Made by a program: the position numbers and the translations under genes
NCBI RefSeq assembly: GCF_900156425.1
Contig: NZ_FTNO01000007.1
Coordinates: 62,001-126,000 of the forward strand
Reading direction: 5' to 3'
Source of the DNA: Haladaptatus litoreus
GTDB lineage: Archaea > Halobacteriota > Halobacteria > Halobacteriales > Haladaptataceae
Length of the DNA: 64,000 bases
Shown: in pieces, positions 1 through 7,988 of the stretch
Numbering within the stretch: the first letter of the stretch is position 1
Layout: every line of letters begins with the position of its first letter
Notes under the pieces: model-generated
Told to the model about the DNA's origin: nothing
What the model saw: the letters and a program-made list of their open reading frames with translations, nothing else
The model's database searches: none

Positions 1-334
1 TAAATTCCTGCAGTGTCTCGTTCATCTCTTGGATTCCTGCAATGAGATCTCGATGCGAGTGGGTCCTGCGGAGTTCTTTAATACGGTTGTCGATGCGATG
101 GCCTTCATTACGCTTGTATAGCGTTGTACGTCCATCCTGGTGAGTGCTACCGATACCTTCGTCGACAAGTTCAGTCAGATATTTTCTGGTAGTTGGCTCA
201 CTTACTAGGGCCTGCTTCGCGATGTCACTAGCTTTTGTATACTCCGTGGTTTCGGTGAGTATCTCTTTGACTCGCTCCCTGCCTGTTGTGGTGGCTTTCC
301 ATTCCTTTTTGACTTGCTCGTTGATATCGGTCAT
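1..334 (-). CDS. DUF7342-like winged-helix regulator (3' end outside window)
   Basis: The reverse strand is open from an ATG at 334 to the window edge, giving 111 residues without a stop. The protein starts MTDINEQVKKEWKATTTGRE, then has a helix-turn-helix stretch (ASDIAKQALVSEPTTRKYL) and a basic wing (HQDGRTTLYKRN). This pattern, including the TTGRERVKEIL segment, is that of a small haloarchaeal DNA-binding family (DUF7342) common on accessory replicons. The role is presumably transcriptional regulation; the target is unknown. The C-terminal part lies beyond base 1, so domain content after residue 111 cannot be judged. Confidence 0.75.
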   Translation of the reverse strand, partial: MTDINEQVKKEWKATTTGRERVKEILTETTEYTKASDIAKQALVSEPTTRKYLTELVDEGIGSTHQDGRTTLYKRNEGHRIDNRIKELRRTHSHRDLIAGIQEMNETLQEF

Positions 335-407
335 ACGTAATACTGAGTGCCACTACGTAAAATAGTTTACCCAAGATCGTATTTGTTACCTACTCTTTTC
401 GAATTCA

Positions 408-803
408 GTGGGTTTTTTTGACAATATTGTAGTCCGTGACGCTGCCGAGACGGCACAGAAACGCCCACAGGCCGAACAGTTCGTCTTCGACGTCGATGCC
501 CCTGGACTCATCGAAGTCACCAATGAGAGTCACGAGAACCCGGCAGAGCACCAATACACAGTCTCCATTGACGACGTGACCGAGGAACTGATGGCCTGCA
601 CGTGCCCGCACCACGTCCACCGCAACGCCTTCTGCAAACACATGGCCGCCGTTGAAAACGCAACCGACGACGGTACGTTTGAGGCATTCCCCTCGGAGAA
701 CAACGAAGAGGAGACCGAACCCGAAGACTGCGACTGTGAGGGCCTCGGTGACTTCCCATGCTGGTCATGCGTGCGAATGGGACGGAAAGAACTGCCGAAC
801 TAA
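408..803 (+). CDS. SWIM zinc-finger protein (most complete copy)
   Basis: A 131-residue acidic protein from a GTG start at 408; no better ATG is in frame upstream. The SWIM motif CxCxnHxC/H is intact at about residues 65-81 (CTCPHHVHRNAFCKHM). A second Cys cluster (DCDCEGLGDFPCWSC) lies near the C-terminus, which ends RKELPN. SWIM domains bind zinc and usually mediate DNA or protein binding; the role of this small haloarchaeal family is not known. It is the only one of nine related loci in the window with both the N-terminal region and an intact finger, so it is the likely functional copy. No operon partner: the next gene starts 115 bases downstream. Confidence 0.75.
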   Translation: MGFFDNIVVRDAAETAQKRPQAEQFVFDVDAPGLIEVTNESHENPAEHQYTVSIDDVTEELMACTCPHHVHRNAFCKHMAAVENATDDGTFEAFPSENNEEETEPEDCDCEGLGDFPCWSCVRMGRKELPN

Positions 804-918
804 CCCACCGCTTCACCCCGATACTATTTCTACCACCTCGGTTTGTGATCGTCTCATAATCAGTGACTCATACTCACTAAGACTACTCTTTTCTTTTTGT
901 AGCTCGTGTCCACCTCCT

Positions 919-1101
919 ATGAGCGACGACTGTACGTACTGTGGAAGTGACGTGCATGCGCATGACCCCGTCTTTGTCGACGAAGAACGAGGAGGAGAAC
1001 GGACCACTGTTGGACAGTTCTGTAATTATGCGTGTCTCGCCCGGTACATCGAGGAGAGTGAACTCGAGACTGGCGCATGCTGTCAACTTGATCTCTCTTG
1101 A
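919..1101 (+). CDS. Small CPxCG-like zinc-finger protein
   Basis: A 60-residue protein. Two Cys pairs are visible: CTYCG near residue 5 and CNYACL near residue 35, with CC near the end. The FCNYACL segment resembles treble-clef/TRASH-type metal sites. Haloarchaea encode many such micro-zinc-finger proteins, several with regulatory roles in published deletion studies, but this one has no recognisable specific function. The ATG at 919 is chosen because the first Cys pair follows immediately. It lies alone between the SWIM gene and a SnoaL-like gene. Confidence 0.6.
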   Translation: MSDDCTYCGSDVHAHDPVFVDEERGGERTTVGQFCNYACLARYIEESELETGACCQLDLS

Positions 1102-1286
1102 GTGACTGATTCCCTGAATTGCTCAACTCACACCCACCATTTCACAGTTCATCGTCTTAACGAAGATTATAGAATCCGATAGTACGTTTGATGGAGCAAG
1201 AACGGTGTCAAATCGTAGGTGTGGTGTGCTAGCACATATCTATCTTTATGCTTTTGGATGACGTACATACGACTCGGTGAAGAACC

Positions 1287-1694
1287 ATGGCGAGCGCCGC
1301 TGCTAAGAGCAATGTCGAACTCGTTGAGCGCGTCTACGACGCGTTCAACGAAGGTGACATCGACACACCGATGGCCACAATGGCCGAGGATATCGAATGG
1401 ATCGAGCCTGAGGGCGACATCTACGGTGGGACGTACCACGGTCCTGAGGAGGTCCTAAACAACGTGTTTACCCCCTGTCTTGAGGACTTCGAGGACTTTC
1501 AGGTCGACACCGACGAGTTCATCGACGGCGGTGACACGATTGTTGTCCTCGGTACCTTCCATGGAATGCACAGAACGACAGGCAAGCCCCTTGCTGTTCC
1601 CTTTGCGCACGTCTGTGAATTGGAGGATGGTCGGATGACCCGGTTCATCGACCACTTAGATACGGTCCTCTGGAATGAGACGTACGAGGCGTAA
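1287..1694 (+). CDS. SnoaL-like / NTF2-superfamily protein
   Basis: 135 residues with the typical alpha+beta cone layout: an N-terminal helix (NVELVERVYDAFNEGD), then MATMAEDIEWIEPEG, the YHGPEEV segment, and C-terminal strands (GRMTRFIDHLDT). This matches the nuclear transport factor 2/SnoaL-like family, small pockets used as hydrolases, isomerases or ligand binders. Length is normal. A TATA-like stretch (ATATCTATCTTTATGC) lies about 45 bases upstream of the ATG at 1287. Substrate cannot be inferred. It stands alone and appears intact. Confidence 0.8.
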   Translation: MASAAAKSNVELVERVYDAFNEGDIDTPMATMAEDIEWIEPEGDIYGGTYHGPEEVLNNVFTPCLEDFEDFQVDTDEFIDGGDTIVVLGTFHGMHRTTGKPLAVPFAHVCELEDGRMTRFIDHLDTVLWNETYEA

Positions 1695-1780
1695 TCGGTA
1701 CACAAGGTGGCTCAAACTCCATATTTTAACTGTGTCCCTCTGTCGCGCTCGTTTCCACTTGTTGTACTCAGGAAGGTCAC

Positions 1781-2023
1781 TTACTGAGTTTCGTCAGTTT
1801 GAATCGAATAGAGCCGCTTTCGAGCATCCGCAAAATAAAGGTTTTCTTCAATAAGACCACATGACTGAAGTTCGTTTAACGCATAGCGAACCGTCCGAGG
1901 CGGAAGTCGGGTTTCCGTAGCGAGTTGGTCTTGAGTGAGGTCAGATTCGTATTCTAATACCTTGTAGACCAACTTGGCACTTGGCGGTAATTCATCCAGA
2001 GAAGTTAGTTTCTCTTGAGCCAT
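1781..2023 (-). CDS. Small winged-helix (MarR-like) regulator
   Basis: An 80-residue protein from ATG 2023. It carries LPPSAKLVYKVLEYE, then DQLATETRLPPRTVRYALNEL as the recognition helix-turn-helix and a wing ending YSIQTDETQ. It closely follows a well-represented haloarchaeal family of one-domain regulators with the SAKLVYKVLE...RTVRYAL pattern. Divergent to a truncated SWIM copy starting near 2088. Target genes unknown. Confidence 0.8.
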   Translation of the reverse strand: MAQEKLTSLDELPPSAKLVYKVLEYESDLTQDQLATETRLPPRTVRYALNELQSCGLIEENLYFADARKRLYSIQTDETQ

Positions 2024-2087
2024 TGTAGTGATGGATTGTCCTCTACAAAGGAAATGTTTCTGGGCTCTCTTTTCTCTCGAATATCGC

Positions 2088-2364
2088 CCGCAGACGCCAA
2101 TACGTCGTCTCCATCGACGACGTGACCGAAGACCTGCTGGCCTGCACGTGTCCGCATCACGTCCATCGTGACGCATTCTGCAAGCACATGGCCGCCGTCG
2201 AAAATGCAACCGACGACGGGACGCTTGACGCATTCCGGTCGGAAGAGAACACAGAAGAGACGGACGAAGATGACACTGAACCGGCAGAGTGCGACTGTGA
2301 CGGCCTCGGTGACTTCCCCTGTTGGCCGTGTGCGCGAACGGGACGAAAGAAACTGCCGAACTAA
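2088..2364 (+). pseudogene. SWIM zinc-finger gene, 5' truncated
   Basis: From about 2088 the sequence matches the copy at 408-803 from the VSIDDVTE region onward: finger CTCPHHVHRDAFCKHM intact, Cys cluster (CDCDGLGDFPCWPC) intact, end RKKLPN. Upstream of this point homology stops and the reading frame runs into unrelated sequence. A GTG at 2122 could start an 80-residue protein that still contains the finger, so residual expression cannot be excluded. The break sits about 65 bases from the start of the divergent regulator at 2023. Confidence 0.75.
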
Positions 2365-2428
2365 TCACCATTCTCCCATCTTTGAAGAAGGCGACAACTG
2401 CTTACTGGACCGTGTCATAGGGTACCAT

Positions 2429-2914
2429 ATGGGGGCAAAAACACCAACAACTCGTGAGGCTGCTGAACGAACAACCCAGCGGTTAGAGCCCTGGTTAGGA
2501 GGGGTTGTCGCCGGACTCGCAGGTGGTATCGCGATGGGGATTCTTCTTCTTTTCTTGAGCCCAGACGCGCTCACAACCGTGATTCCTGCCTTATATGGCC
2601 AGCAAGGTGCCATCGCTGGATGGACCATTCATCTCTTCAACAGTGCGGTTCTCGGTCTCGTCTTCGTCGCACTCATCACCTTGACATCGCTTCGTAAATA
2701 CGCCGATAGTGAACGATCAATGGTCGGGCTTGGAGCCATCTACGGGGTGGTATTATGGGTTGTGACTGGATCATTCCTCTTACCACTGTGGCTCCAAGCC
2801 GTCGGCGTACCTGCTGCACCAGCCGTGCCAACGTTCGCGCTTCCCAGTCTCGTCTGGCACCTCGCCTACGGAGTGGTTCTAGGTGCAGTGTATCGATCTG
2901 CGACATCCCTGTAA
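2429..2914 (+). CDS. Multi-pass membrane protein, unknown function
   Basis: 161 residues from ATG 2429. A hydrophilic N-terminus of about 25 residues is followed by four hydrophobic segments: WLGGVVAGLAGGIAMGILLL, the GWTIHLFNSAVLGLVFVALI stretch, GAIYGVVLWVVTGSFLLPLW, and a C-terminal WHLAYGVVLGAVY. The GG-rich first segment and repeated helix-pair layout resemble haloarchaeal DUF6789-type membrane proteins, but I would not assign a function. No operon partner. Confidence 0.65.
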   Translation: MGAKTPTTREAAERTTQRLEPWLGGVVAGLAGGIAMGILLLFLSPDALTTVIPALYGQQGAIAGWTIHLFNSAVLGLVFVALITLTSLRKYADSERSMVGLGAIYGVVLWVVTGSFLLPLWLQAVGVPAAPAVPTFALPSLVWHLAYGVVLGAVYRSATSL

Positions 2915-3136
2915 CGGACAAGTGAGAATTCATTCACTATTTTCTTACTGTGTCAGTCTAGTATAGAATGTGGCAGTTACTCAAGGAGAGTCTGAGTCAG
3001 CATGTGTGCGACTCATTTGTGTGATCAGATACCATTATGAACTGCCCATGGAAGGTGCTTCGCTCCGCCCCTCGCCATGTTCAATATCCATTCAGGGTAC
3101 CTCGTCTTCCTTTGCATGTCTCTATCTGCATCGAAG

Positions 3137-3212
3137 CCTGGACTTATAGAAGTCACCACGAGAACCACGAGAACCCCGTAGACCGCAGTATGTCGTCTCC
3201 ATCGACGACATG
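3137..3212 (+). pseudogene. SWIM zinc-finger gene fragment (internal 5' portion)
   Basis: About 75 bases align with the SWIM gene at 408 from its GLIEV..NESHENP region to VSIDD, with small indels breaking the frame. The finger-coding half is absent here; sequence after GACGACATGG is unrelated. It holds part of what the copy at 2088 lacks, but the two overlap by about ten codons and are not a simple split. Confidence 0.6.
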
Positions 3213-3245
3213 GTCTCGTTTTCTAATAAGAGAATATTTATTATG

Positions 3246-3689
3246 CTATTCACCAGATTCGAATGGCCAGCCATGCTCTCTGTCTGTATTCCTTGCTGAT
3301 GTCAAGTGCTCTGGTTCGTAGCCGGGCAACACGATGAGATTTTCCCGTCCAAGACGAATTTTGGTGAGGAGATCGTTAGCCTCCATCTCTGAAAGCAGCA
3401 TGCTGACCTTCGATTTTGACCACCCCGTTTCCGTCACAATCTCTCGTTGGTACAATTTCCCATCGTGATTCAACAGGAGCTGTTCGACGTATGTAGCATC
3501 ACTAATGATGTTTGGGTCTCCAACTTCCTCCTGTGGTGACGCAGCATCGTCGCTAGGATTTCCAGTAAGATGGGAACGCAATTCATACATGCCTATACTG
3601 GCAGCAATGAGTGCAAGGATGAGTCCCCCACCGAGCATCCCGATGAGCACCAAGGGATGATCGCTCTGGAATAGATCTGGTATACACAT
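3246..3689 (-). CDS. Membrane-anchored winged-helix protein (DUF7343-like)
   Basis: 147 residues from ATG 3689 (a GTG at 3719 would add ten). One strong transmembrane helix spans about residues 14-33 (VLIGMLGGGLILALIAASIG), followed by a linker of about 30 residues. The winged helix reads YVEQLLLNHDGKLYQREIV, then ETGWSKSKVSMLLSEME and a wing RLGRENLIVL. Haloarchaeal DUF7343 domains share the WSKAKVS...GRENLI pattern and are often joined to membrane segments. The likely topology puts the DNA-binding domain in the cytoplasm, as in one-component membrane regulators. Target unknown. Confidence 0.75.
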   Translation of the reverse strand: MCIPDLFQSDHPLVLIGMLGGGLILALIAASIGMYELRSHLTGNPSDDAASPQEEVGDPNIISDATYVEQLLLNHDGKLYQREIVTETGWSKSKVSMLLSEMEANDLLTKIRLGRENLIVLPGYEPEHLTSARNTDREHGWPFESGE

Positions 3690-3977
3690 GGATACCGTGA
3701 TTTCCTCTCTATTCTCCACTCCTCAACCGTGACACGCTCAAACGTATCGGCCATATTACGATGACGTCAGTCTCCCTTAATGACTTGAAATGGTGATAAA
3801 TAGCGTGACCGAGCTTACTGATATGCATCAAACAACTTATTCTCGACCCCAGCAGTGGTCAGCGCTAATTGGTTTCTGTGTGGTATCTGTTCTCAACATC
3901 ATTTCACGGCTGCACCGTTGTAGTGCCATCAGGCAATAAATGGTAGATATGGATCGTTGGTTCGCTAACTGTGTCAA

Positions 3978-4276
3978 TGCTCTCGGACTCAACGAACATC
4001 CCAAACGAGAGCCACGAGCATCCCGCAGACCACCAGTACACGGTCTCCATCGACGACGTGACGGGCGAATTGATGGCCTGCACGTGTCCGAACCACGTCC
4101 ACCGCAACGTCTTCTGTAAACACATGGCCGCCGTCGAAACCGCAACCGACGACGGGACGCTCGACGCCTTCCCGTCGGAGGACGATTCCGAACCAGACAA
4201 CTGTGACTGTGACGGCCTCGGTGGCTTCCCGTGCTGGTCGTGCGTAAGAACCGGACGAAAAGAACTGCCGAACTAA
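3978..4276 (+). CDS. SWIM zinc-finger protein, N-terminally shortened
   Basis: Matches the copy at 408 from its NESHE region to the stop. The finger (CTCPNHVHRNVFCKHM) and the Cys cluster (CDCDGLGGFPCWSC) are intact. About 40 N-terminal residues of the longer copy are missing and replaced by unrelated sequence; a GTG at 3971 gives a 101-residue frame. Because both metal sites are complete it may still be functional, but it looks like a duplication that lost its original promoter and N-terminus. Confidence 0.6.
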
Positions 4277-4340
4277 CCACCGCTTCAGTCTCTGTACCGC
4301 ATATCTTGAAAAAGACTACATCTAGTATATAACGACGATT

Positions 4341-4682
4341 TCAGTCCAAACCGAGACTCACTTTGAGCGCTGCATCGATTTCGACCATTTTCTCATCACT
4401 AACCTGCCCAACGGTTCGCTCAATACGTTTTTCAATATCGACCGTTCGTATTTGATCGAGTTGGACAGCAGAATCCTTGTCGACATCTTCATCGCTTGTA
4501 CGGAGAATAACCACAAACGGATATTGTGAGAGTGTCGTTGTCATCGGGGCAACGATTGTTGTGGGCGAATACTGATTGCCGGTATCGTTTTGAATAACAA
4601 CTGCTGGACGGGTCTTTTTGATTTCGGAGCCTTTTGTGGGATCTAGATTTACGAGAACAATATCACCGCGAGAGACGCTCAT
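4341..4682 (-). CDS. mazF: MazF/PemK-family toxin
   Basis: 113 residues from ATG 4682. The N-terminus MSVSRGDIVLVNLDPTKGSE and following KKTRPAVVIQNDTGN are the conserved MazF/PemK strands and loop, and ending segment VDIEKRIERTVGQVSDE is the usual C-terminal helix region. The family cleaves mRNA as a sequence-specific endoribonuclease. The start overlaps the stop of the upstream antitoxin gene by four bases (ATGA), indicating translational coupling. Length is normal and no disruption is seen. Confidence 0.92.
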   Translation of the reverse strand: MSVSRGDIVLVNLDPTKGSEIKKTRPAVVIQNDTGNQYSPTTIVAPMTTTLSQYPFVVILRTSDEDVDKDSAVQLDQIRTVDIEKRIERTVGQVSDEKMVEIDAALKVSLGLD

Positions 4683-4930
4683 AGGTAGTCGTTTGCCTCT
4701 CTCGATGCCCCTTCCCATTCCTCATTTAGTTCGCGTGCCTGTTCGGCGTTGTCCTTGTATGCTTTCGCGAGTTCTTCATGGTCAACGCCATTCGGCTTCC
4801 GGATTACGATTTTGCCATCCTCACGCTCAACGATGACCTCGTCTCCCCCGTGGATATCTTCTTGCTCTCGAATCCACTTTGGGATCGTGACCTGACCTCG
4901 ATCACCGACACGTCGTGTGTCCTGGGACAT
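4679..4930 (-). CDS. mazE: AbrB/SpoVT-type antitoxin (MazE-like)
   Basis: 83 residues. A swapped-hairpin AbrB domain is seen in RRVGDRGQVTIPKWIREQ and GGDEVIVEREDGKIVIRKP; the C-terminal acidic helix region (AEQARELNEEWEG) would bind the toxin. It is followed by the MazF gene with a four-base overlap. The family neutralises MazF and represses its own promoter; the AT-rich stretch at 4931-4965 is the probable promoter/operator. Confidence 0.9.
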   Translation of the reverse strand: MSQDTRRVGDRGQVTIPKWIREQEDIHGGDEVIVEREDGKIVIRKPNGVDHEELAKAYKDNAEQARELNEEWEGASREANDYL

Positions 4931-4998
4931 TACACAAATTCATATGTTTTTCATATCTATAAGTGCAGCGGGTGAGTTATGGAGAAACAACAAAGCGT

Positions 4999-5068
4999 TG
5001 CGACGGCCTCAACGGCTTCCCTGTGTTGGCCGTGTATGTGAACGGGACGGAAAGTACTGCCGAACTAA
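4999..5068 (+). pseudogene. SWIM zinc-finger gene, 3' tail fragment
   Basis: Seventy bases match the last 22 codons of the SWIM gene (the CDGLxxFPCWPCVRTG region through the TAA). A one-base insertion after the FP codons shifts the frame. The downstream flank, from the CCGCTTCAG stretch to the GATATCACCGACC stretch, is also found after the copies at 11527, 49200 and 50022, so the duplicated unit extended past the gene. Confidence 0.7.
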
Positions 5069-5177
5069 TCACCGCTTCAGCTCTTTTATCCATGGCACGC
5101 CAATTGACATTCTCGGATATCACCGACCAGCGAACGCTCACTAAAAACGCGAACGCTACGACCGACGATACTCCCGA

Positions 5178-5261
5178 GACATCGACGACGAGTTCCTTGC
5201 TGAGCTGACCGACACAGCACTCCGACCAACCGAGATTCACTTCGCAACAACCGACAAATAG
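5178..5261 (+). pseudogene. 3' fragment of the 63-residue-protein gene
   Basis: Twenty-seven codons and a TAG align with the C-terminus of the intact protein at 23720-23911: DIDDEFLAELTDTALRPTEI here against DVDDELLAELTDTTLRPTEI there. It follows directly on the SWIM 3' flank and lies convergent with a HalOD1 gene, as the intact gene does at 23.9 kb. Confidence 0.7.
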
Positions 5262-5403
5262 CGCTACGATCGAGTTCTGCCCGTCGTAATCGAACACAAA
5301 TTCGAAGCCTCGTGAGCGAAGTGTCCTGCGCCAGGTATCTGAACACAGAAGACGTGTTGATTCCGACGCTCGTTCCGTACTGAGTGACCGTCGACGTCGT
5401 CTA

Positions 5404-5658
5404 TCAGTCAGAAACAGTGACCGTTCGGTCAGGATGGATCGTCACTGTCTGTCCCGCATACTCGAAGCTCACTTTGGGCGAGGCGTGTTGATACAGACTT
5501 TCAAGTGCATCAGGGTCGATGGCCTCATACAGGGGAGTCGTGGGCTTTGCGCCCATGGCGTCAGTTACTGCCGTCACCACGGCAGCGGTAATTGATTCCG
5601 TGTTTGCGGATGTGGTGCGAATCGATGGCTCTGGCTGCGATGGTGATGAGTTGAGCAT
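5404..5658 (-). CDS. Stand-alone HalOD1-domain protein
   Basis: 84 residues from ATG 5658. The HalOD1 signature is complete: TAAVVTAVTDAMGA, PLYEAIDPDALESLY, VSFEYAGQTVTIH and a final strand DRTVTVSD. HalOD1 (halobacterial output domain 1, PF18545) is a predicted signalling/output domain of about 70 residues with no demonstrated biochemical activity. Nothing else is encoded in this protein. It lies convergent with a fragment of the 63-residue-protein gene. No winged-helix partner lies directly upstream here. Confidence 0.85.
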   Translation of the reverse strand: MLNSSPSQPEPSIRTTSANTESITAAVVTAVTDAMGAKPTTPLYEAIDPDALESLYQHASPKVSFEYAGQTVTIHPDRTVTVSD

Positions 5659-5976
5659 ATTCTCTGGTGATGGATGTCATGCTAATAGGCGTTTGGGGAC
5701 AAATGCTACCATAGAGCGCTATTCTTCGAGCAATCTTGACAACCCGACTACTCTGTTCACGGCTATCAGTTCGAGGTCTGGGGAGTGCATACGTACTTCG
5801 CAAAACAAGTGAACGGTGTCGATGGCTGATCCTACAGCAATGAATCATCTTCTGCTACTGTTTCGCCTGGCTCTTAGCTCCGCGTGGTGTCAGTGACCGC
5901 TTGGTCCATGTCGTTGCCGCAGGTAAGCGCGAACGAATAGATCCCTGATTTACGGAGGAGTATTCGATGAGAGACG
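5659..5976. other. Intergenic stretch, no gene seen
   Basis: Contains the upstream region of the HalOD1 gene at 5404-5658 and then unrelated sequence up to a SprT fragment. No convincing protein or RNA gene. Confidence 0.4.
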
Positions 5977-6174
5977 GTCACCCGCTGGACCGACACCCTC
6001 GATACTTCGCAACACTGCGAACCCTTCACCGCGCCAAAGTGGTGGCTTGTTTGCGATGACTGCGGTGGTCGAATTCCGCGGTATCGACGCTCGAAGACCG
6101 TCCACAATCCGGAGCAGTACTGCTGTAGTGAGTGCGGCGGTGCAATTCGCGTCGAAGAGGTCGATGGTCACTGA
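5977..6174 (+). pseudogene. SprT-like protein, C-terminal zinc-ribbon fragment
   Basis: Sixty-five codons and a TGA encode the C-terminal third of a haloarchaeal SprT-like protein: RWTDTLDTSQHCEPF, then a zinc ribbon (CDDCGGRIPRYRRSK ... CCSECGGAIRVEE). The HExxH catalytic helix and the N-terminus are missing and no start codon exists. The same segment is found in the locus at 47178-47540, and an N-proximal piece of such a gene lies at 10232-10327 on the same strand. A nuclease-like pseudogene lies between the two pieces. Confidence 0.8.
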
Positions 6175-6380
6175 CTGATTCTCGTTTAAGTAGTTCTCGC
6201 GTTAAGGAGTAGATACGAGGAAGATTTTCGCGGAGTACCATTGGTTTGCAGAGTAGAGCGTCGATCTCTGAGGTTTAAGTTTGAATGGCCAGAGTTAGTA
6301 TTATATACTAACGTCTGTTTCTCCTACTCACTGGGTGCGAGTCCATTCTAAATTAGATCTATTGTATCGTAGAAATTATT

Positions 6381-6686
6381 ATGGTTTTTGCGAACGTACT
6401 AGTCTTGATTATGTCCGTCCGCACCACAACACGAGGGTCAATCAGTAAATCGTTCGTGAGAGATATCGCCGTCATTTTTGTCGGTCTCCTCGTCCTATCG
6501 TGGGTCTTCAGCGGCGGGACAGTCTTGACGTATCTTGCAGTCCTCTTTGCATCTGCGCTCCGAAACATCTACTTCGGTTGGATTGGGAGTGGGCTGCTCT
6601 TCTATGTAATCGCGGGTATTGGACTCCTCGCCGAGGCAATCGTCCTCGCAGTCCTCTATCGGCTTGCTCGACGAGTACTTGCGTGA
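6381..6686 (+). CDS. Small membrane protein, unknown
   Basis: 101 residues from ATG 6381; the second ATG at 6411 would give 91. Two hydrophobic spans are seen (DIAVIFVGLLVLSWVFSG; LLFYVIAGIGLLAEAIVLAV) with a third weaker one between (TYLAVLFASALRNIYF). Ends with basic residues RLARRVLA. I do not recognise the family. An upstream AT-rich region (6330-6375) could hold its promoter. Confidence 0.55.
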   Translation: MVFANVLVLIMSVRTTTRGSISKSFVRDIAVIFVGLLVLSWVFSGGTVLTYLAVLFASALRNIYFGWIGSGLLFYVIAGIGLLAEAIVLAVLYRLARRVLA

Positions 6687-6816
6687 GAATAAATGGGATA
6701 AGATAAAGACATTGTACGATTCGTGTACCTTGTCCTCCCGACAACCGCCCTTGAACGACACTCCATGCTACTCGAGCATTCTTCCACCACTGATGCAAGC
6801 GATAGACAGAATGGAG

Positions 6817-7179
6817 TCAGTCATTATACGCTGTAGGTTCAGACACCGTGATCCACCCATCACTGACGACCTCAACCTGATACTGGTTATACCGGAACGA
6901 AACACTCCCCTCACTATCACGGATATGCCCCGCAACTTTCGGCCCGAAGAAGCCGTCTTCGATCGCAGCGATATCCACACATTCGTATAAGGGCGAATCT
7001 TTGATCTCTATCGGCGCAACATTCTCAGCATCTGCGATCGCGAAGATGATTTCGGTGGTGAGATCGCGATGGCTCTCGCGTTGGTAGTGAGCCTGTGTTA
7101 CAAACGTCATGTCGGGATCATCGTTTCCATCCGGTGCAAGTCTGGTACCATCCTCGGTGTGGTTATTACTTGAGGTCAT
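6817..7179 (-). CDS. HalOD1-domain protein, second gene of a winged-helix/HalOD1 operon
   Basis: 120 residues from ATG 7179. A disordered acidic N-terminus of about 40 residues precedes HalOD1: HRDLTTEIIFAIADAENVAP, SPLYECVDIAAIEDGFFGP, VSFRYNQYQVEVVSDGWITV. It lies 76 bases downstream of the DUF7344 gene at 7256-7732, same strand. A close paralog (44541-44876) has the same partner in the same order. The variant LYECVDI...FFGP sets these two apart from the other HalOD1 copies in the window. Inference: it works with its upstream regulator. Confidence 0.85.
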   Translation of the reverse strand: MTSSNNHTEDGTRLAPDGNDDPDMTFVTQAHYQRESHRDLTTEIIFAIADAENVAPIEIKDSPLYECVDIAAIEDGFFGPKVAGHIRDSEGSVSFRYNQYQVEVVSDGWITVSEPTAYND

Positions 7180-7255
7180 CTGTCGTTCTCCGTGTGAAAA
7201 TGTCCTATCGTACTGTCGTTCCTGAGGCAGTGATACCTCTTTGGGCAGCCATGGG

Positions 7256-7732
7256 TTACTCGGTACTCTCCCGGTCGAACTCGCTGCGAGCGTGTGTTTC
7301 TTGGCGATTGTCGAGACTGCCACCGGCACCCTCCAACGCGGTCAACACTTGCACCGCATGCGGACCCGGCGTGATTGTCTCGGTGTCGGCATCGAACTCA
7401 ATGACGTCCAAATCAACGAGTTTCGGCACGTGAGAGTGATAGAGTGACGTGTACATTTCGTGGCGCGTGAGCGTCGCGATATTCGTCTCTACGGTGTCGG
7501 TCTCCCACGCAGCGAGCTTCGTCGCAAGGTCATCGAGTGACCATTCGGTTGCTTCAGCGAGGGTGTAGACGAGGTAGCGTCGTCGTGGATGGGCAATCGC
7601 CTCGAAGACCGGTTGTAACTCGAGGACGACCTCTGCGACATCAATGTCAAGATCGCGCTCGGCGGCGCTCTCCTCGCCGGACTGACTGGAATGGGTCTCC
7701 CACTCGTCGGGAGGTGGCTCGTTCCCTGCCAT
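7256..7732 (-). CDS. DUF7344 winged-helix protein (operon with HalOD1)
   Basis: 158 residues from ATG 7732. After an acidic leader of about 40 residues comes the DUF7344 winged helix: VFEAIAHPRRRYLVYTLAEA, WSLDDLATKLAAWETDT, then MYTSLYHSHVPKLVDLDVIE and FDADTETITPGPHA. The HPRRRYL and LYHSHVPKL motifs are diagnostic for the family; the fold is that of a DNA-binding wHTH but targets are unknown. Paralog with matching partner at 44866-45309. An A-rich run (11 As) lies 24 bases upstream of the start. Confidence 0.87.
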   Translation of the reverse strand: MAGNEPPPDEWETHSSQSGEESAAERDLDIDVAEVVLELQPVFEAIAHPRRRYLVYTLAEATEWSLDDLATKLAAWETDTVETNIATLTRHEMYTSLYHSHVPKLVDLDVIEFDADTETITPGPHAVQVLTALEGAGGSLDNRQETHARSEFDRESTE

Positions 7733-7988
7733 AGTCAATGCTGAGGCGTCAAACAAAAAAAAAAAATTCCGGTAGACACTGTTTCCCTGACTATATTCGA
7801 CAGATGCGCACTTCATCGCCGTATCGTACCATCCATGGGTACTGGCATATCTCAACCCCGACTATTTGGAGTTACTTAGTAATGACTAGCGGTGCTGTCC
7901 TTCTGTCGGTAGCAGATGTCCCCACGTCTGCTTAGTGCACCATGGAACAGTAAATGTCCAATATGGTGTGTCCATCGACTGAGGGTGA

